This document shows, one piece after another, positions 11,331-23,011 of a stretch of DNA of 64,000 nt. The stretch is taken from positions 59,918,235-59,982,234 of the forward strand of contig CM060947.1 in assembly GCA_030765055.1 (NCBI GenBank). Direction: 5' to 3'. The notes under the pieces were generated by a model that worked only from the letters and a program-made list of their open reading frames with translations, was not told the DNA's origin and did not search any database. This DNA comes from Mantis religiosa (Eukaryota; Arthropoda; Insecta; Mantodea; Mantidae). Position 1 is the first letter of the stretch. Every line of letters starts with the position of its first letter. The translations under genes and the position numbers were made by a program.

Positions 11331-11600
11331 ACTATGCAAAGATGTTATAAGTGCTTTGATTTAGGTCATATATCTTACCAATGTAAGGAGAAAGATAATA
11401 GAAAAAAGATTGCCTTAACTTTGGAGAGAAAGGTCATTATGCCAAAGATTGTACAAATAATCCGTTCTGCATTAAAAGCAAAAAAGGACAAATTCGACCA
11501 AATGAAATACCCTGTTTTCAGGAAGTTGGTGTTAAATGCTAGAGCAAGGAAATTATACTACACAAGATGCATACACAAAGAATACTTATAATTAGGTTAA
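11330..11600 (+). pseudogene. LINE ORF1 zinc-knuckle fragment
   Basis: CYKCFDLGHISYQC (from about 11,340) is a CCHC zinc knuckle as in gag-like ORF1 proteins of R1/I-type LINEs, which bind the element's RNA. The second knuckle (GEKGHYAKDC) is readable only in another frame, so a frameshift lies near 11,400. No continuation into an ORF2 is seen. Confidence 0.65.
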
Positions 11601-11939
11601 TTTAAGGTCAAATGCCAGTCATGATATGGCGCAAGTAATGATATGGTTTAAGGACGATTGAGCATTTCAATTATAAGCTAACAACTTCACAGCCTTTGGA
11701 ACCTGGTGATGCTCTGAGCCTCATCAACAGACTGATCAACAGACTGACCAAATTGCGAAAGCTGGCTCAGAAGTATGGCAGATGGAAGCTTCGTCTGCCG
11801 TTATCGGCAGGACATGACCTTGTTCATACTCGCAAGATTCTGCAGTAGGTGGTTTTAAACTTCGGTTAGACAGTCGTTTCGCATGCTCCCCGCAAAACGA
11901 GCAGCGCGGCTGGCGACCCAGGTCTGAGTCGGTCACTAA

Positions 11940-12340
11940 AGCCATCTTCAGTGCGTCAGCAGGTTGGGGCTACCATTGTATCACCAGGATAGCGGACCAA
12001 TGCCAACCTGTTGAAAGCAGTTAAACAGGTGAATCTCAATGAGCTTGGGGTGGAGGTACGTCACATCAGGAAGTCCCACAGTGACGAGATGCACGTAACC
12101 CTCAAAGGAGGGACCGAACATGCTGAGTCCCTACGATCTGCTATAGCCGCCAAAGTACCGAACACGGCGGCACGTTGCCCGAAGCGCAATGAAGAGCTGC
12201 TTCATATCCATGGAACTGATGGCACAACTACTTCCTCCGAGGTATAAGAGGCGCTTACTGCGGCCTAGTACGTGTGGTGGTATGCCTTTAGGTCGCACAA
12301 CGGCTCAGCTTATTAGCGCCCAGGTAAGACTGTGAAAAGG
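11940..12340 (+). pseudogene. LINE ORF1 (gag-like) fragment
   Basis: The reading frame 12,011-12,247 (78 codons, NELGVEVRHIRKSHSDEMHV...KGGTEHAESLRSAI) resembles the RNA-binding domain of ORF1 in R1-clade LINEs. Related residues can be followed weakly to about 12,340. The frames of 11,330-11,600 and this piece do not join. The 100-350 bp on either side contain nothing else I recognise. Confidence 0.5.
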
Positions 12341-12349
12341 GAATGAATA

Positions 12350-12720
12350 AAAGGGTAATAAAACGACCCGAGAGCTAGCATACTTCAGTCCAACTTATTA
12401 AAGTATAAGCGATCAACGAGTATATGAACGAGTGGAGCCGTGACGGCATTAGCCTACAATGTAAAAAAACTGAAAATTTCGTGGAGCTGAATGCGGCTGA
12501 TCATCCCGCAAAGGCGGATAAAAGCTAAAACTCGCTCTACGGGACACGCGTGTGCGCCAACGCTTACTTCACCGAGGGTTTGCGGCGAACAGAGGAACAA
12601 GCATAGCGGAGCGACTGGCATTCAGTTAGACATGTCGCATCGTCAAAAGCTCATGACAAAGAGGTGCAGGGTCAGGAGATAAAAGGTAACGATGACTGAA
12701 AAGACTGTTCTATACGTAGT
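12350..12720. other. No recognisable feature
   Basis: There are only short frames and no motif, inverted repeat or tandem repeat that I can see. Confidence 0.4.
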
Positions 12721-12724
12721 CTAG

Positions 12725-13608
12725 CTAAAATGACTTCTTCGCGCAGGAGAGCGAGAAAGTATTCCAGGTTACAAGGTGGGGTTTAAACTCACGAAGTATG
12801 TTACTCTTAACCCTACTCCAGGCATCGTGCCAAAGTGAAAGGATAAAATGACGTAAAACTCGGCTAAAACCCTCCAAACAACGGGAATCTAAAATAGCAA
12901 CCTTAGCAACATCGCCGGTCTCGTTGCCCGGTAAACCTACATGTCCAGGAACCCACATAAACGATACGCTCACGCCAGCGTCAGCGATAGAGTGGAAATC
13001 CTGGATACGCCGTACGAGAGGGTGGTATGTGTACAGCGACTTAATGAACTGAAGGGCGCTCAAGCTATCAGAAAAAGAATGATCCAGAACTACATAGCAT
13101 GGCGACGAAGATATATAAGAGCTTGATAAATAAGAAGCTCGACCGTAAAAATGGAGCACTGCGGTAGAAGGCGAGAGCTAAAACTCCGGTTATCATGGAT
13201 AAAGACACAGCCTACGACCCCGACGTCCTTCGAGCCGTCAGTATAGATAAAACTGCAGTGAGCGAACTGCGATTGGAGTTCCAGAAAGGCTAAACGAATA
13301 GACGAAACTGGGCAGGTTGCCTTCGAGGACAAGGTGAAATTAAAGCGAAGGTCCAAGCGGAGGCATGGGGAAAGCGTGGTTCCCTGAAAGGTATGTCTAC
13401 AAGGCAAGGTAACACCCGCGAGCCGAAGGAAATGCAGGAACCGAAATTCAGGAGGCAACAGAGCGAAAGAACAGGTGGAGTACTGGTGATCCAATGAATA
13501 ATTGAAACGTAAGTTAAGACAGATGTTGCAGCAGACTAGCAAGTCTAAAGGCATAGCGACATCATCACGCCTATAAGAAAGTAGAGGCTCTGCAGCTTCC
13601 GCACTCAA
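12725..13608 (-). mobile_element. LINE-A fragment: RNase H and flanking domain
   Basis: On the minus strand, CSFIYTDGSKDVGVVGCVF and DSLSALQFIKSLYTYHPLVRRIQD, then SFMWVPGHVGLPGNETGDVAKVA, form an RNase H domain in two frames. The same wording occurs in the near full-length copy at 37,536-43,502. It is a fragment of the same or a closely related family, called LINE-A here. No 3' tail or target duplication is visible. Confidence 0.75.
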
Positions 13609-13619
13609 GCTTATTTAAG

Positions 13620-14935
13620 AATTTTACAATGTGTAAGATCTGTTGTTCTTGTGCTACAAGGGAGATTAGAAGAGGTTTTGAAGGATTTCTCCATGACTCG
13701 GGCCGATTGGATTTCAACAAAAAATCTGCAACAAATTAAGGTAACTTAAAGTATCTTCTCAAACGATTAACCCAACTAAAAGTTATTCCTGAATTGCTAA
13801 GCGTAGACCGACTAAAGATCAGACCGTTGTAAATGAAGCACGTGATGGTATCCCTTTTAAAGAACATATTTATGCTATTGGCGAACTCCTGATCCTTCTC
13901 AAATTTGATTTGTATCCGGAATCTAAAGTAACAGAATTTTCACTTACTTAGCGAGTAAACAACTGGCCGAAACTGTGTAACCAACATCCCAAAATTAAAG
14001 TTAGCAATGTTACATTGACGTTGCGGCCACACCTAACTAAACAACATAGGATCATACTGTCAAACATGCACAGTTATCCCAAACTCTGTTCTTGAACGTG
14101 TTTTAAGCAACTTTGGAATTAACACCACCTTTGCAATAATGCATATTCCAGCAGTATTTAACATTTCAGGTTACTCTCATAAACTGCGCTTTCGGCGTCA
14201 ACTCTATGTTCAACCGGAGGATTATTAAAAGTTTCCAGATAGCTTTGACGTAGATCAGGAGGACTCTGCATACTGGATATAACTATTCTCAGATGCCCCA
14301 ACATGCTTTGTGTGTAAGTTGGAGGGTCATTTGATTAAACAATGCACTCAACAAATTACTGAAGAGCAGTAACCTACAGTTCTGAACTATACGCCATTTA
14401 TCAAGCACTTACATTCTGACAACTCACCACAATTGCTATGCAATATGCTCAGACTTAAGTACCTTGCAGAGCATGAAGAACTATACTACAGATAAGTTAG
14501 TACAGGACACACAGACACTAATCAGCAACATCACCGACGCTGGTAAACATGTGGTTTTCATTTGGATTCCTTCTCATCAAGGAATAATAGGGAATAAAAG
14601 AGCGGACGACGCTGCTTAAGATGCCGAACAAGTACAGCAACAAAGGAACGTCCAAATTGCATACTCAGATGTTATAAATCATGTCTACAAAATACCAGGA
14701 CAAAAATGGAAATTTGAATGGAATCAACAACCAGTACCATGTACGAAAAGGATCCACCGCTCTCCACCCAACCAAGAAACTCACTAGAAAGGAACAAGTA
14801 ATCCTCACCCGTCTACGAATTGGTCACTCCACTTTCACTCATTCATATATCCCCTAAGGACAGCCGCAGCCTATGTGTAACGTGTCATAAAGACCTTACC
14901 ACCATCTCATAGAATGCAATGAATAAGAAACGGAA
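13620..14935 (+). mobile_element. Jockey-like LINE debris (ORF1 zinc knuckle and RNase H)
   Basis: A very decayed LINE in the plus direction. CFVCKLEGHLIKQC (about 14,310-14,350) is an ORF1 zinc knuckle. FIWIPSHQGIIGNKRADDAA (about 14,560-14,620) is the C-terminal RNase H motif, and TRKEQVILTRLRIGHS (about 14,780-14,830) is the conserved segment after it. The endonuclease and RT that should lie between are missing. The first 600 bp hold only stop-filled frames. Confidence 0.6.
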
Positions 14936-14944
14936 AACAAACCG

Positions 14945-15515
14945 AGCGGCCTGGCTCTGACGATTTCATCTATGGTTCACATTCGGGAGATCAGGTTTGA
15001 TTCCCGCGGCCAACCTACCTGACCCACGGTTTTTTTTTCGGTGTTTCCCGGGTCATTAGGCTAGTGCTGGGAAGGTTAATTACATCCCCCGAATTTCCTG
15101 TCCCTCCATTTCATTTCCATTATCATTTTACAGCATCTCTCGGCGGTCCCTTTCAGGGTAAGAAGTGCCGGCGGGTGTCTCAACGGTGCATGGCAGGATA
15201 TGCTCTGAGGAAAAGTGCTTCCTTTTCTGGTAGGTCGGTTGCCGGTCTTCAATCCTGCTGCTGGGACCACTTCAAGCTCGACTGCTGGGACTTTTTCTGT
15301 ACCGCAGTAGGAGAGTGTCCGTTATCCTGGCCTGCCGGGGAAGGTCTCTAAGTAAACTGTACAGACCCAACCCTCTACACTGACGTGGCCCCTTGGAAAG
15401 GCTGCCTATCTCTTCTCACCTCATTCTTCCTCCCAGGGGTGCCCCGAACTGTGGATCACGATTGGTCTCCGTGCCGAATCCCCTTCGTAGTAAATCCTAA
15501 TCCTAATAGAAAACA
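14945..15515 (+). mobile_element. SINE, tRNA-like head, CT-rich tail
   Basis: The segment GGTTTGATTCCCGCGGCCAA (about 14,995) fits an RNA polymerase III B box, preceded by a weaker A-box-like GAGCGGCCTGGC. It runs into a non-coding body (TTTCCCGGGTCATTAGG... CCCGAATTTCC) and ends with a short CCTAATCCTAAT-like repeat near 15,500. It has no coding capacity. The right boundary is uncertain, and no second copy is in the window to confirm it. Confidence 0.5.
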
Positions 15516-15519
15516 TGGA

Positions 15520-16070
15520 ATCCCACAGGGCATTTCCACATTGCTAAACTGCTTTAAACTACGCCGCAAGCTTTTTCACGGGTACGTTATACTTACCTAA
15601 AGGATACTGACATTGGGAAATTAATATAAATATATGTACATTATACTCTAATCAATTGTGATCCATATTCAACACAATAATGTAAAAGTAATGATAATTC
15701 TTTACTTACAAAGTACTGTTGTTAATCTATAAGTACGTTCTCTTTGTTTTCAGTTATCTGCATTTTATATAGGAAAAACACTGGTGCTTCCATTGCAGAT
15801 ACGCAAGCGAATGCAGAGATATCTAGTGTCGACTTTCCCAAGCTAGCATCAGTCAGTTGGGAGTTGCTTGAGTGAGAGACGGTTGAGCTGTGGTTAAATT
15901 GTTGGTTTGCTACAAATTATTCTAAGCAGATTATGCTCTTAGCAAGGTAAGTCGAAAATTGTTCTTTCTTTTGCGCAACCAAAGGTTCTAGTCGTATTTT
16001 ATTAACTGTAGGCTACAATATCCTTGCTTTACTTCATTGTTTTACTTTCCGTTTTAGTGCAACAGAGAAG
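15520..16070. other. AT-rich sequence, no recognised gene
   Basis: No motif was identified. It may be the left noncoding part of the pogo-type transposon that follows, but no matching terminal inverted repeat could be fixed. Confidence 0.3.
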
Positions 16071-16299
16071 AATACAATATGGTGCAACCTGGGATAATGG
16101 CACGCAAGCTGAGTTATGGTTCATCGTGCTACGTGCCATTACCCCTCGTCTAATTTTCAACTTTTTTTTTCTGAGATTTGTAAGGTAATACATGTTCGAA
16201 ATTTACGATGCTCTTATTAAGAGAAGCATTTTATTTCTGATGGCACGGAATTATGTCCGAAAATCGTCTAAAGCTGAGTGGCCAGAATAATCTTTAGCT

Positions 16300-18075
16300 G
16301 TTAGAAATGGAAAGAAAGTGAGAGAAGCTGGACGACAGTGGTATTCATGAGGCTCCGCTTAGCAAACGATTGGAGTTACAGGCGGTCCAGAAATGGGCAC
16401 AAAAGCAGTTTTTAGTGAAAAAGAGAAAGAACTTGCTGACCACAAGCTGAATGTGTCGAAACTATTTTATGGTGTGAGTGAGTGAGTGTGTGGTATTTTA
16501 TGGCTTATGGTGTGAGTTTAACTGAAATAAGACGAATGGCTTATGAATTTGCTGAAAGAAATAATTTGAAACATGGTTTCAGCTTTGTAACGAAATTGGC
16601 TGGAAAAGATTGGGCACATGGATTTATGAGGCGGCATCTAAATCTAAGCTTGCGAAAACCCGAGCCAACAAGTATGAACAGAATTCTGGCGTTTAATAGA
16701 CAAGAGATTCAACTTTAGTGACATTTCGAATGTTACTGAGAAGTATAAATTTCTACCATCTCGGATTTACAGCGTCGATGAGACGGGAATTTCTAGTACA
16801 GAAACCTTCATCAGTCATTGATCCTAAAGGACAGAAACAATTATGAGTACTACAAGTTTGGAACGTGGCAGAAACATAACGGTGCGTTGTGCAATTAGTG
16901 CCACAGGCATGTTTACATCAGCCATGCTTATTTTTCCCGGCGTGAGAATGTCGACTGCATTGACAGGAGGACCTGCCGGAAGTATTTATTCCTTTTCAGT
17001 CAGGGTGGATCACTGATGAATTGTTCCTAAGATGGCTGAGACATTTCGCAGAAGAGACACAGTCACTTGCAAGTCCTACCCTTCTGATTACGGACGGTCA
17101 TTCTTGCTACAAATCCCTGAGTTACGATTTCTGAGGGGGGAAAAAAAGGTATTGTAGTGGTGTCAGCCACCGCACACTTCCCAACGATTGCAGCCATTAG
17201 ACGCCTCCCTCTATGGACCACTTAAAGCTGCTTACAATAAAGAATGCACTCTGTTCATGAGATGTCATCCATACCAACGAATCTGTAAGGAAGTCTGCCT
17301 ACACCAAGGTTGCAGGAGTTGTAAAAGCAATTTCTGACTTTAAAAAGACGAGAATCTTCCCTCTGAATCCAGACGGGTTCTCACAAGAGGACTTCATACC
17401 AATGGATCGACCACCTGCTATAAATCCCTGAGTTACGATTTCTGAAAAAAAAAAAAAAAAAAAAATGTATTGTAGTGGTGTAGGTATTGAAGGCTGACAG
17501 AAGAGAAATCAAGCGAAGATGAACCTTCTTGAAGCGGATAGCGGTGTCTAATTTTAGATATTTCTTCAATACCTAGAATAACAACAAACACTTCAGGACG
17601 AAACAAATCAAGGCCCATTTTAGATATTTCTTCAATACCTAGAATAACAACAAACACTTCAGGACGAAACAAATCAAGGCCCAAACAACATTCAGAAATT
17701 CTGACGTCCACTTCAAGGAAACGGATATTAGTGGAAGTGGAAGCCAGGAAGGACAAGAAATGTTCAGTCAAAGCAGCAACAGAAAAGGGAATTGTAGAGG
17801 GTAAACAGAATAAGAAGAAAAGAGAGATTCTTGTAAAGATCGTAGTCTGTCAGACGAAATTGATAATGAAGCGGAACTATGTCAAGATGAACTAGATGAT
17901 GTAGACCCTCATGGCATAATCTCCAGTTTGCCCCAGACATGTGGCACATCTGAGGTGTGTCTCTTCTGTCAAGAATTTGGTCTTAATGGAGAACTATGGT
18001 ATCGATGCATCCTGTGTTCCGGTTGGGTTCATGCAGATTGCAGTGGAGGTGACTGCAGCAAATTTCAAATATGAC
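16300..18075 (+). pseudogene. Pogo/Tigger-type transposase relic with PHD-like finger
   Basis: A DDE transposase with a CENP-B-like DNA-binding half. KDWAHGFMRRHLNLSLRKPE (about 16,605-16,660) is the HTH_Tnp_Tc5 signature. IYSVDETGIS (about 16,770) carries the first catalytic Asp, and GRNITVRCAISATGMFTSAM and LLITDGHS (about 17,090) the second. The C-terminal CLFCQEFGLNGELWYRC and CSGWVHADCSG (about 17,960-18,050) resemble the PHD-like zinc finger found on insect pogo transposases. Stops, frameshifts and two local duplications (17,115/17,425 and 17,551-17,682) show it is dead. Confidence 0.78.
17551..17682 (+). repeat. 66-bp exact tandem duplication
   Basis: Two adjacent identical 66-bp units (17,551-17,616 and 17,617-17,682), beginning ATTTTAGATATTTCTTC and ending AAGGCCC, lie inside the pogo relic. 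Identity is complete, so the duplication is recent or has been kept by conversion. Confidence 0.9.
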
Positions 18076-18656
18076 TACTGCCTTAGTAGTAATTAAAGTC
18101 AACAATATGCTTTCAGGATTTGCAAAACACATTTTTGTGAAAATTTATTTTGTACTGTTTTAAATTACTAGTAAATATGTTTTGGTACCATATGCATGGA
18201 TTTCTTGAACTGGGTTATTTCAGGATTACACTTACGAATGTCAGTGTATGATGCATGGGTCAGAAAAAATAATCTGCGTACTATTAGCCCACATGGGTGG
18301 GGAATGGTACGCAATGCAACTTCTTACATTTTTTTTTGTCAGCTGCTATACCGTTACGCAGAGGAACTTGGTGTTCAAGTCATATCTACAATAATGCTTA
18401 AATCTATCCTAGGTGTTTCAAGATTCTGCAGAAAGCGGCTAGCTATTAACAGGGGTCCAAAGTTAAGGGCGTGCCATTACTCCACCCACCCCTAAGTTGT
18501 TTTCCTAATTAAAATCATGTGTAATTAAAGTAATAAATAATGTGATTCTTATGTGTGTTAAGCTTATATCTATAAAGTTACATAGTGCTATACTTAGTAT
18601 AGTTTAATAAATTTAATAGTTATTAGCATTTAGCACTTGCGTAGTTTAATTAAGAT

Positions 18657-19765
18657 GTGGAGACCATGGGAATCGAAGTTTCTCTCCCTCCGGCTGCCCC
18701 AGAAAATGACCCCTTGCCAAATACCAGTGGTTCCGGAACTGCGAAGAAAAAAAGGCGTACAAAAACCTTGAACAAGCTATGCCAGATTTTCATGTGCAAT
18801 ATTCATAAATATGTGAAAAACAATGTTTTAGGCAAGGGTTTGATTTCTGAGACCACAAAAATACTTAAGCTGGACAGGAAAACTGTGCAAAATGTTACGC
18901 AGAGATCCGTGACTCCTAAAAAGCCAGGTAACAAAAGGGCCAAATTTAATAAAGTAGATAATTTTGGCTGTGACTATCAGGCGCGAGGTGTATCGATTTT
19001 ATAGTAAACGTCAGCCGCCAGCGGTCCGAGAACTTTTGCAGCATCTGAAAAGTGTAGCAGATATTCCTTACTAGGAAACCACACTTTATGTACTGCTAAA
19101 GAAGCTGGGTTTTCGATTTCACCGTTTGAAAAAGAAAAATGTAATGACGGAATTAGCAAGAATAGTGGCTTGGCAATGTACATTCCTGCACAGACTACGG
19201 GAGCTGCGTTCACAAGGTTTCAGGATCGCGTATCAGGATGAGACTTGGTTTGACACTCATGACATTGCTAAGATGGGATGGGACGACGGTACCTGCAACT
19301 GTGCGCTAAAATCTCCGCCGGCATGAGGGAAGCATCTTATGGTGCTTAATGCTGGGAGTAATGAAGGGTAGGTGCCGAAATGTGTGTTTTTGTCGGCCAA
19401 GAACATAGAGGATTGCAAAGCTGAGTCATGATGAAATGACAGCCCAGGTATTTGAAAAGTGGTTTTCCAATAGTCTGCTTGAGAACTTGCCAAACAGAAA
19501 ATGTGTGGTAATAATGGACAATGCAAGCTACCATTCGCGGCAATTGTTTAAAATTCCATCCATGAACAAGGGAGTATTTCGTTCATGAAAGAACATAACA
19601 TATCGGTACCAAATCCTGTTCCTATAAAAGCCGTCCTTATACATACAATTAAGTCTGCAAATATAACTAAAAAGTTTGTGGCTGATGAAACTGCAGCTTC
19701 TCGCGGCCTGAAGGTTTGCATCTTCCACTCTATCACTGCATTTTGAACCCTATAGAACTCATACT
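18657..19765 (+). pseudogene. IS630/Tc1/mariner-type transposase relic, copy 1
   Basis: The N-terminal helix-turn-helix region is 18,657-18,960 (KTTKILKLDRKTVQNV-like). The DDE core follows. FRIAYQDETWFDTHD (about 19,222-19,262) holds the first Asp, and VVIMDNASYHSRQLF (about 19,508-19,550) the second. YHCILNPIEL (about 19,730-19,760) is the block with the final acidic residue. Several frames are needed. It breaks off at the junction with copy 2. Confidence 0.75.
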
Positions 19766-20490
19766 GATGAAAGCTGGGTGGATAGTAATATCACAATCGG
19801 CAAGTGCTGGCAAAGTGAGGAGGAATTTGGCATTCATGCTAGTACTAGTGCGGGGAGGCCCATAATTCATGTAGGTAGTATAAATGCGTTCCTGGAAAAT
19901 GCTCTTCTTGTCTACTAGGCCGGGAAAACTACGGGCGACTACGAGAAAAGCTGGCTCAAAATTTGCCTTCTTCTGTTGTAGTGTTAGATAATGCCCCATA
20001 TCACACTGTAGAGGTGAACAAACCCCCACCTAGGAGTGCTGTGAAATATTTTATGATAATGTGGTTGCAGGACAAAGGGGTCCAGTGTGACAGTTCTATG
20101 CGTAAAACAGATCTTTATAAGCTCATCGAAACCTAAAGAGAAGGATTTTAAAGTGGACACATTTTTGGTTTCATTGGGCCACACTCGTTCGCCTGCCCCC
20201 CTATATGTTAGAACTAGCCTGGGCTAAGGCAAAACGAATAGTTACAGAAATAAATGTAACAGGTGACTTATCCCTACAGAAACTGTGCGATATAACGCTT
20301 GAAGGTGTATCACTTGTGACTGAAATAGACTGTCAGGGCTTTTGCGCACATGTGGAAAAATTAGAAAACGAATACTGGGAGAAAGACGGTATAGTTGAAA
20401 ACACACAGCATTGTAATTTCGCTGGGAGAAGACAACTGCGATTCTGCTTCTTCTTTCTTCTCCTGTAGCGAAAATGAGTCTGGCTCCGAA
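19766..20490 (+). pseudogene. IS630/Tc1/mariner-type transposase relic, copy 2, fused to copy 1
   Basis: The text restarts at the first catalytic block (HTDESWVDSN, about 19,765), which copy 1 had already passed, so this is a second element. VVLDNAPYHTVEVNKPP (about 19,979-20,030) carries the second Asp. The C-terminal part LAWAKAKRIVTEINVTGDLSL...WEKDGIVEN (20,205-20,400) is open for 87 codons. The family is DDE_3-like. Confidence 0.75.
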
Positions 20491-20499
20491 GAGCTGGCT

Positions 20500-21765
20500 A
20501 CTCCACTTGTTTGAGGTAGGTGTATTGTTTTATTAGCTAAATATATTGCATGAACCAAAAAGCACCTAAGTTTTGCTAGTTTAGGGACATCTTTGCTTTA
20601 ATCTGGTGTAAATGCACATTCCGAGGTTGGCAGTATTGAAACAAGCGCAGCCAGATGTACGACTCCAGCTTCAGATATTGCTGGATTTGAAGAATAGTTT
20701 ACTGACGTGCTGGCTCGTTGCATTCCTGTCAGGAGCCACAAGCTGATGGACAAACTATATACACAAACTATTTGCAGCACACTTCTGGGACTTCGTCCTT
20801 GTGCATCCACTTACAAACAATATACATTGTGCCAGTGCATACACCCAAGGACACTAAGCAGGACATAGCTATTGCCTGGGAGATTCAGTGCTGACAGTAC
20901 TTTGTACATAGTGCTTCAGTGTTGTGTGTTAATTCCCAACGTCTGCAGAAATACCTTCAATAATGTACTTTCACATGGCTCAGGGAGTCTCTCAACTTAC
21001 ATGAAGTTATCATGACATTTATATGTTAGAACTCTTGTCTTCTTTTGTTGTTAACACTAGACAATTTACAAAGCATTTTCAGCGGCAGTACGAATCAACA
21101 CCAGTTAAACTGTTACTTTTGTATTCATCATCATGACCTTTTCTTTAGAGTATTGTATGTTTTTTTATCTTTGCAGGCTCTCAAGTTGATGGCAGTACAG
21201 CATTTATTTTTTGTTCCAAGAGGACGTCGACTATTAGGCAGGCCGAGATGTGGCAACAAGGGGTTATGTAAACTTAAGTTCAATATGTTTGTATCGTCTG
21301 GGACGGAAGTGGCTGGCTGACTCCTTTAGTGTGTAAAAGGTCTGGTCGGGCTTTGTGTGGAATGCCGATCTGTTAGAACTCGCTGCTGGGATGATTTAGT
21401 TCCAGAATGTTCCGGCTAGCTTTGCAGGCAACTAACAGACCCAAGGCAGTATCCTCTAGAAGCCTCCCTGGGTGGGGGAAACTACTATTTCAATGCACAA
21501 CTAGTTAGGGGGGTAGTTCAGCTGTTGGTAGTGTAGCCGTTGGTGTTTGGCACATCTCTCTGGGAGGGAGGAAGGATCAGGCTGCATGTCTGGGTAACAT
21601 GGTGTAAATAACGGTAATTGATTCAAATACTATTATTATGACTAAGCACTTTCTCCTGTTCACTAGCGAATTCTTGTTGAGTGCGCAACATTACAATGTA
21701 CTACAACAATGGCATAAGCCAGCATTAGACCGTGAAACAAAATTAAATAACGATAAAAAACAAAA
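20500..21765. other. No recognisable gene
   Basis: AT-rich to mixed sequence with short frames only. A splice-acceptor-like TTTTTATCTTTGCAG occurs near 21,175 on the plus strand, but the following frame matches nothing I know. Confidence 0.35.
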
Positions 21766-21769
21766 TAAA

Positions 21770-22180
21770 CTAAGTGCTAAAATTAATGCTCGCGATGTAG
21801 CGTAAAACCTTTTCCACCGCTCTGTTATTGTCTGCAGGATCCCCGACAGGCTGTCCGGAAGCTGCAGACTCCGAAGGTGTGCTCGGTGAAAATACTCTTA
21901 GCAGCACATAACGGGCCGAGAGAACCTGACTACAGAGCGGAAAAACAGAAGCAGAGTTCTCCTTGAAAAGGTGACTGAGAAGTAGCAGTGTCCGATACAT
22001 AACCGAGCCAAACCAATTTCCTCGCGACGGGATAAGTGACAGGAGGTCGCCCAGTTTGCCGGAAGCTCCTCTGCTCCTTTCTCATTACATTAGCAGTAAC
22101 TCCCGATCCGGAAGGCTTTCCTGAATGCGCTTGTGACATGCCACCCAATACAGGCGTGTTTACCACACCGAGTGGACTTA
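21770..22180 (-). mobile_element. LINE-A fragment (C-terminal end)
   Basis: The minus-strand frame corresponds to the segment downstream of RNase H in LINE-A (PADNNRAVEKVLRYIASINF). The DNA aligns by eye with 30,370-30,640 and more loosely with 37,760-38,060. The sequence from 22,180 to 22,480 continues with no feature I recognise. Confidence 0.65.
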
Positions 22181-22531
22181 AGGGACTCGTGGCGCAACAC
22201 TCAGCGCCTAAGTACCTAGCATCGTACTTTCCGTATTTCTGCTACCTAGGAGACAAAGGGATGGAAATTATGCGTTACCCAGTTACAGCCTGCGCTTCCC
22301 CCTAAGCCGTCCCGGGCGATGGTATCCGTCGAATTGTGTTCAGGGCGGAGGAATGTAAGCCAAACACTATTGTGGACCAAAGTAGCCCTTTTTTGAAGAA
22401 CCGCTTATGCGTAGTTCATGACTTATTTTGTTTTATAAGCCAGTTCAGTATTACATGAATCACTACGAGATAAAGTACATGAAAAAATGAAAAACTTTAT
22501 AAACAATACACATTACACTTGTTAATTAATG

Positions 22532-22537
22532 TTTATT
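22532..22537 (-). terminator. Polyadenylation signal AATAAA of mRpS2
   Basis: On the minus strand AATAAA lies about 160 bp after the mRpS2 stop codon, in an AT-rich 3' untranslated region. It is the first such hexamer found downstream of the stop. Confidence 0.65.
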
Positions 22538-22698
22538 TAACAAATACAAATGACTCATAATTTGGTGATTAGTTCATTGTTAAATCATTCGCTGTATATT
22601 CTCCGCATACGTTTAAAATCAGTTCTGATGCTTACATTCACTTGTCTACTTTACCTTGACATGCAACATTACCAGTTTCTCCACAAAACACACGTGAA

Positions 22699-23011
22699 TC
22701 AGTTTGCTGTACTTAGTTCACTCATTCTGTGCCTTTTGCCTCGCAGTATTGCCTCTTTAAAAACTTTACAGTACAATTCAATTGCACTACAGGTATCATC
22801 ATTTCCGGGTACAGGGTACGTTATTAATCTAGGATCACAATTTGAATCCACTATTCCTACTGTAGGAATGCACATTTTTGCAGCTTCAAGAACAGCTTGG
22901 TGCTGCATTAGAACTGTGTCCTGGGTATTCAAGAAAATTGCCAAGTCAGGCAACCGTGTCACAGCATGAAAAAACATTTCAGAGTTTGTGAAGTTTCCTC
23001 TCTTCCAGAAC
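22699..23011 (-). CDS. mRpS2: mRpS2 exon 4 (last exon)
   Basis: 313 nt including the stop follow the acceptor GCTTTTGGCTTACAG. It encodes RFWKRGNFTNSE through the conserved IPTVGIVDSNCDPRLITYPV-PGNDD segment and ends ...RMSELSTAN. It lies 27 kb from exon 3 and is easily missed without the phase match (AG from exon 3 plus G here gives Arg). Confidence 0.93.

Noticed and set aside
17433..17771. 112-codon minus-strand frame with an internal repeat
   Set aside because: It is created by the 66-bp tandem duplication and a poly(T) run.
18196..18495. 99-codon plus-strand frame after the pogo finger
   Set aside because: It has no similarity and lies in the noncoding end of the transposon, which contains the repeated TAATGGCACG motifs.
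21160..21320. Possible host exon after TTTTTATCTTTGCAG
   Set aside because: No donor in a compatible phase, no recognisable protein, and no partner exon.
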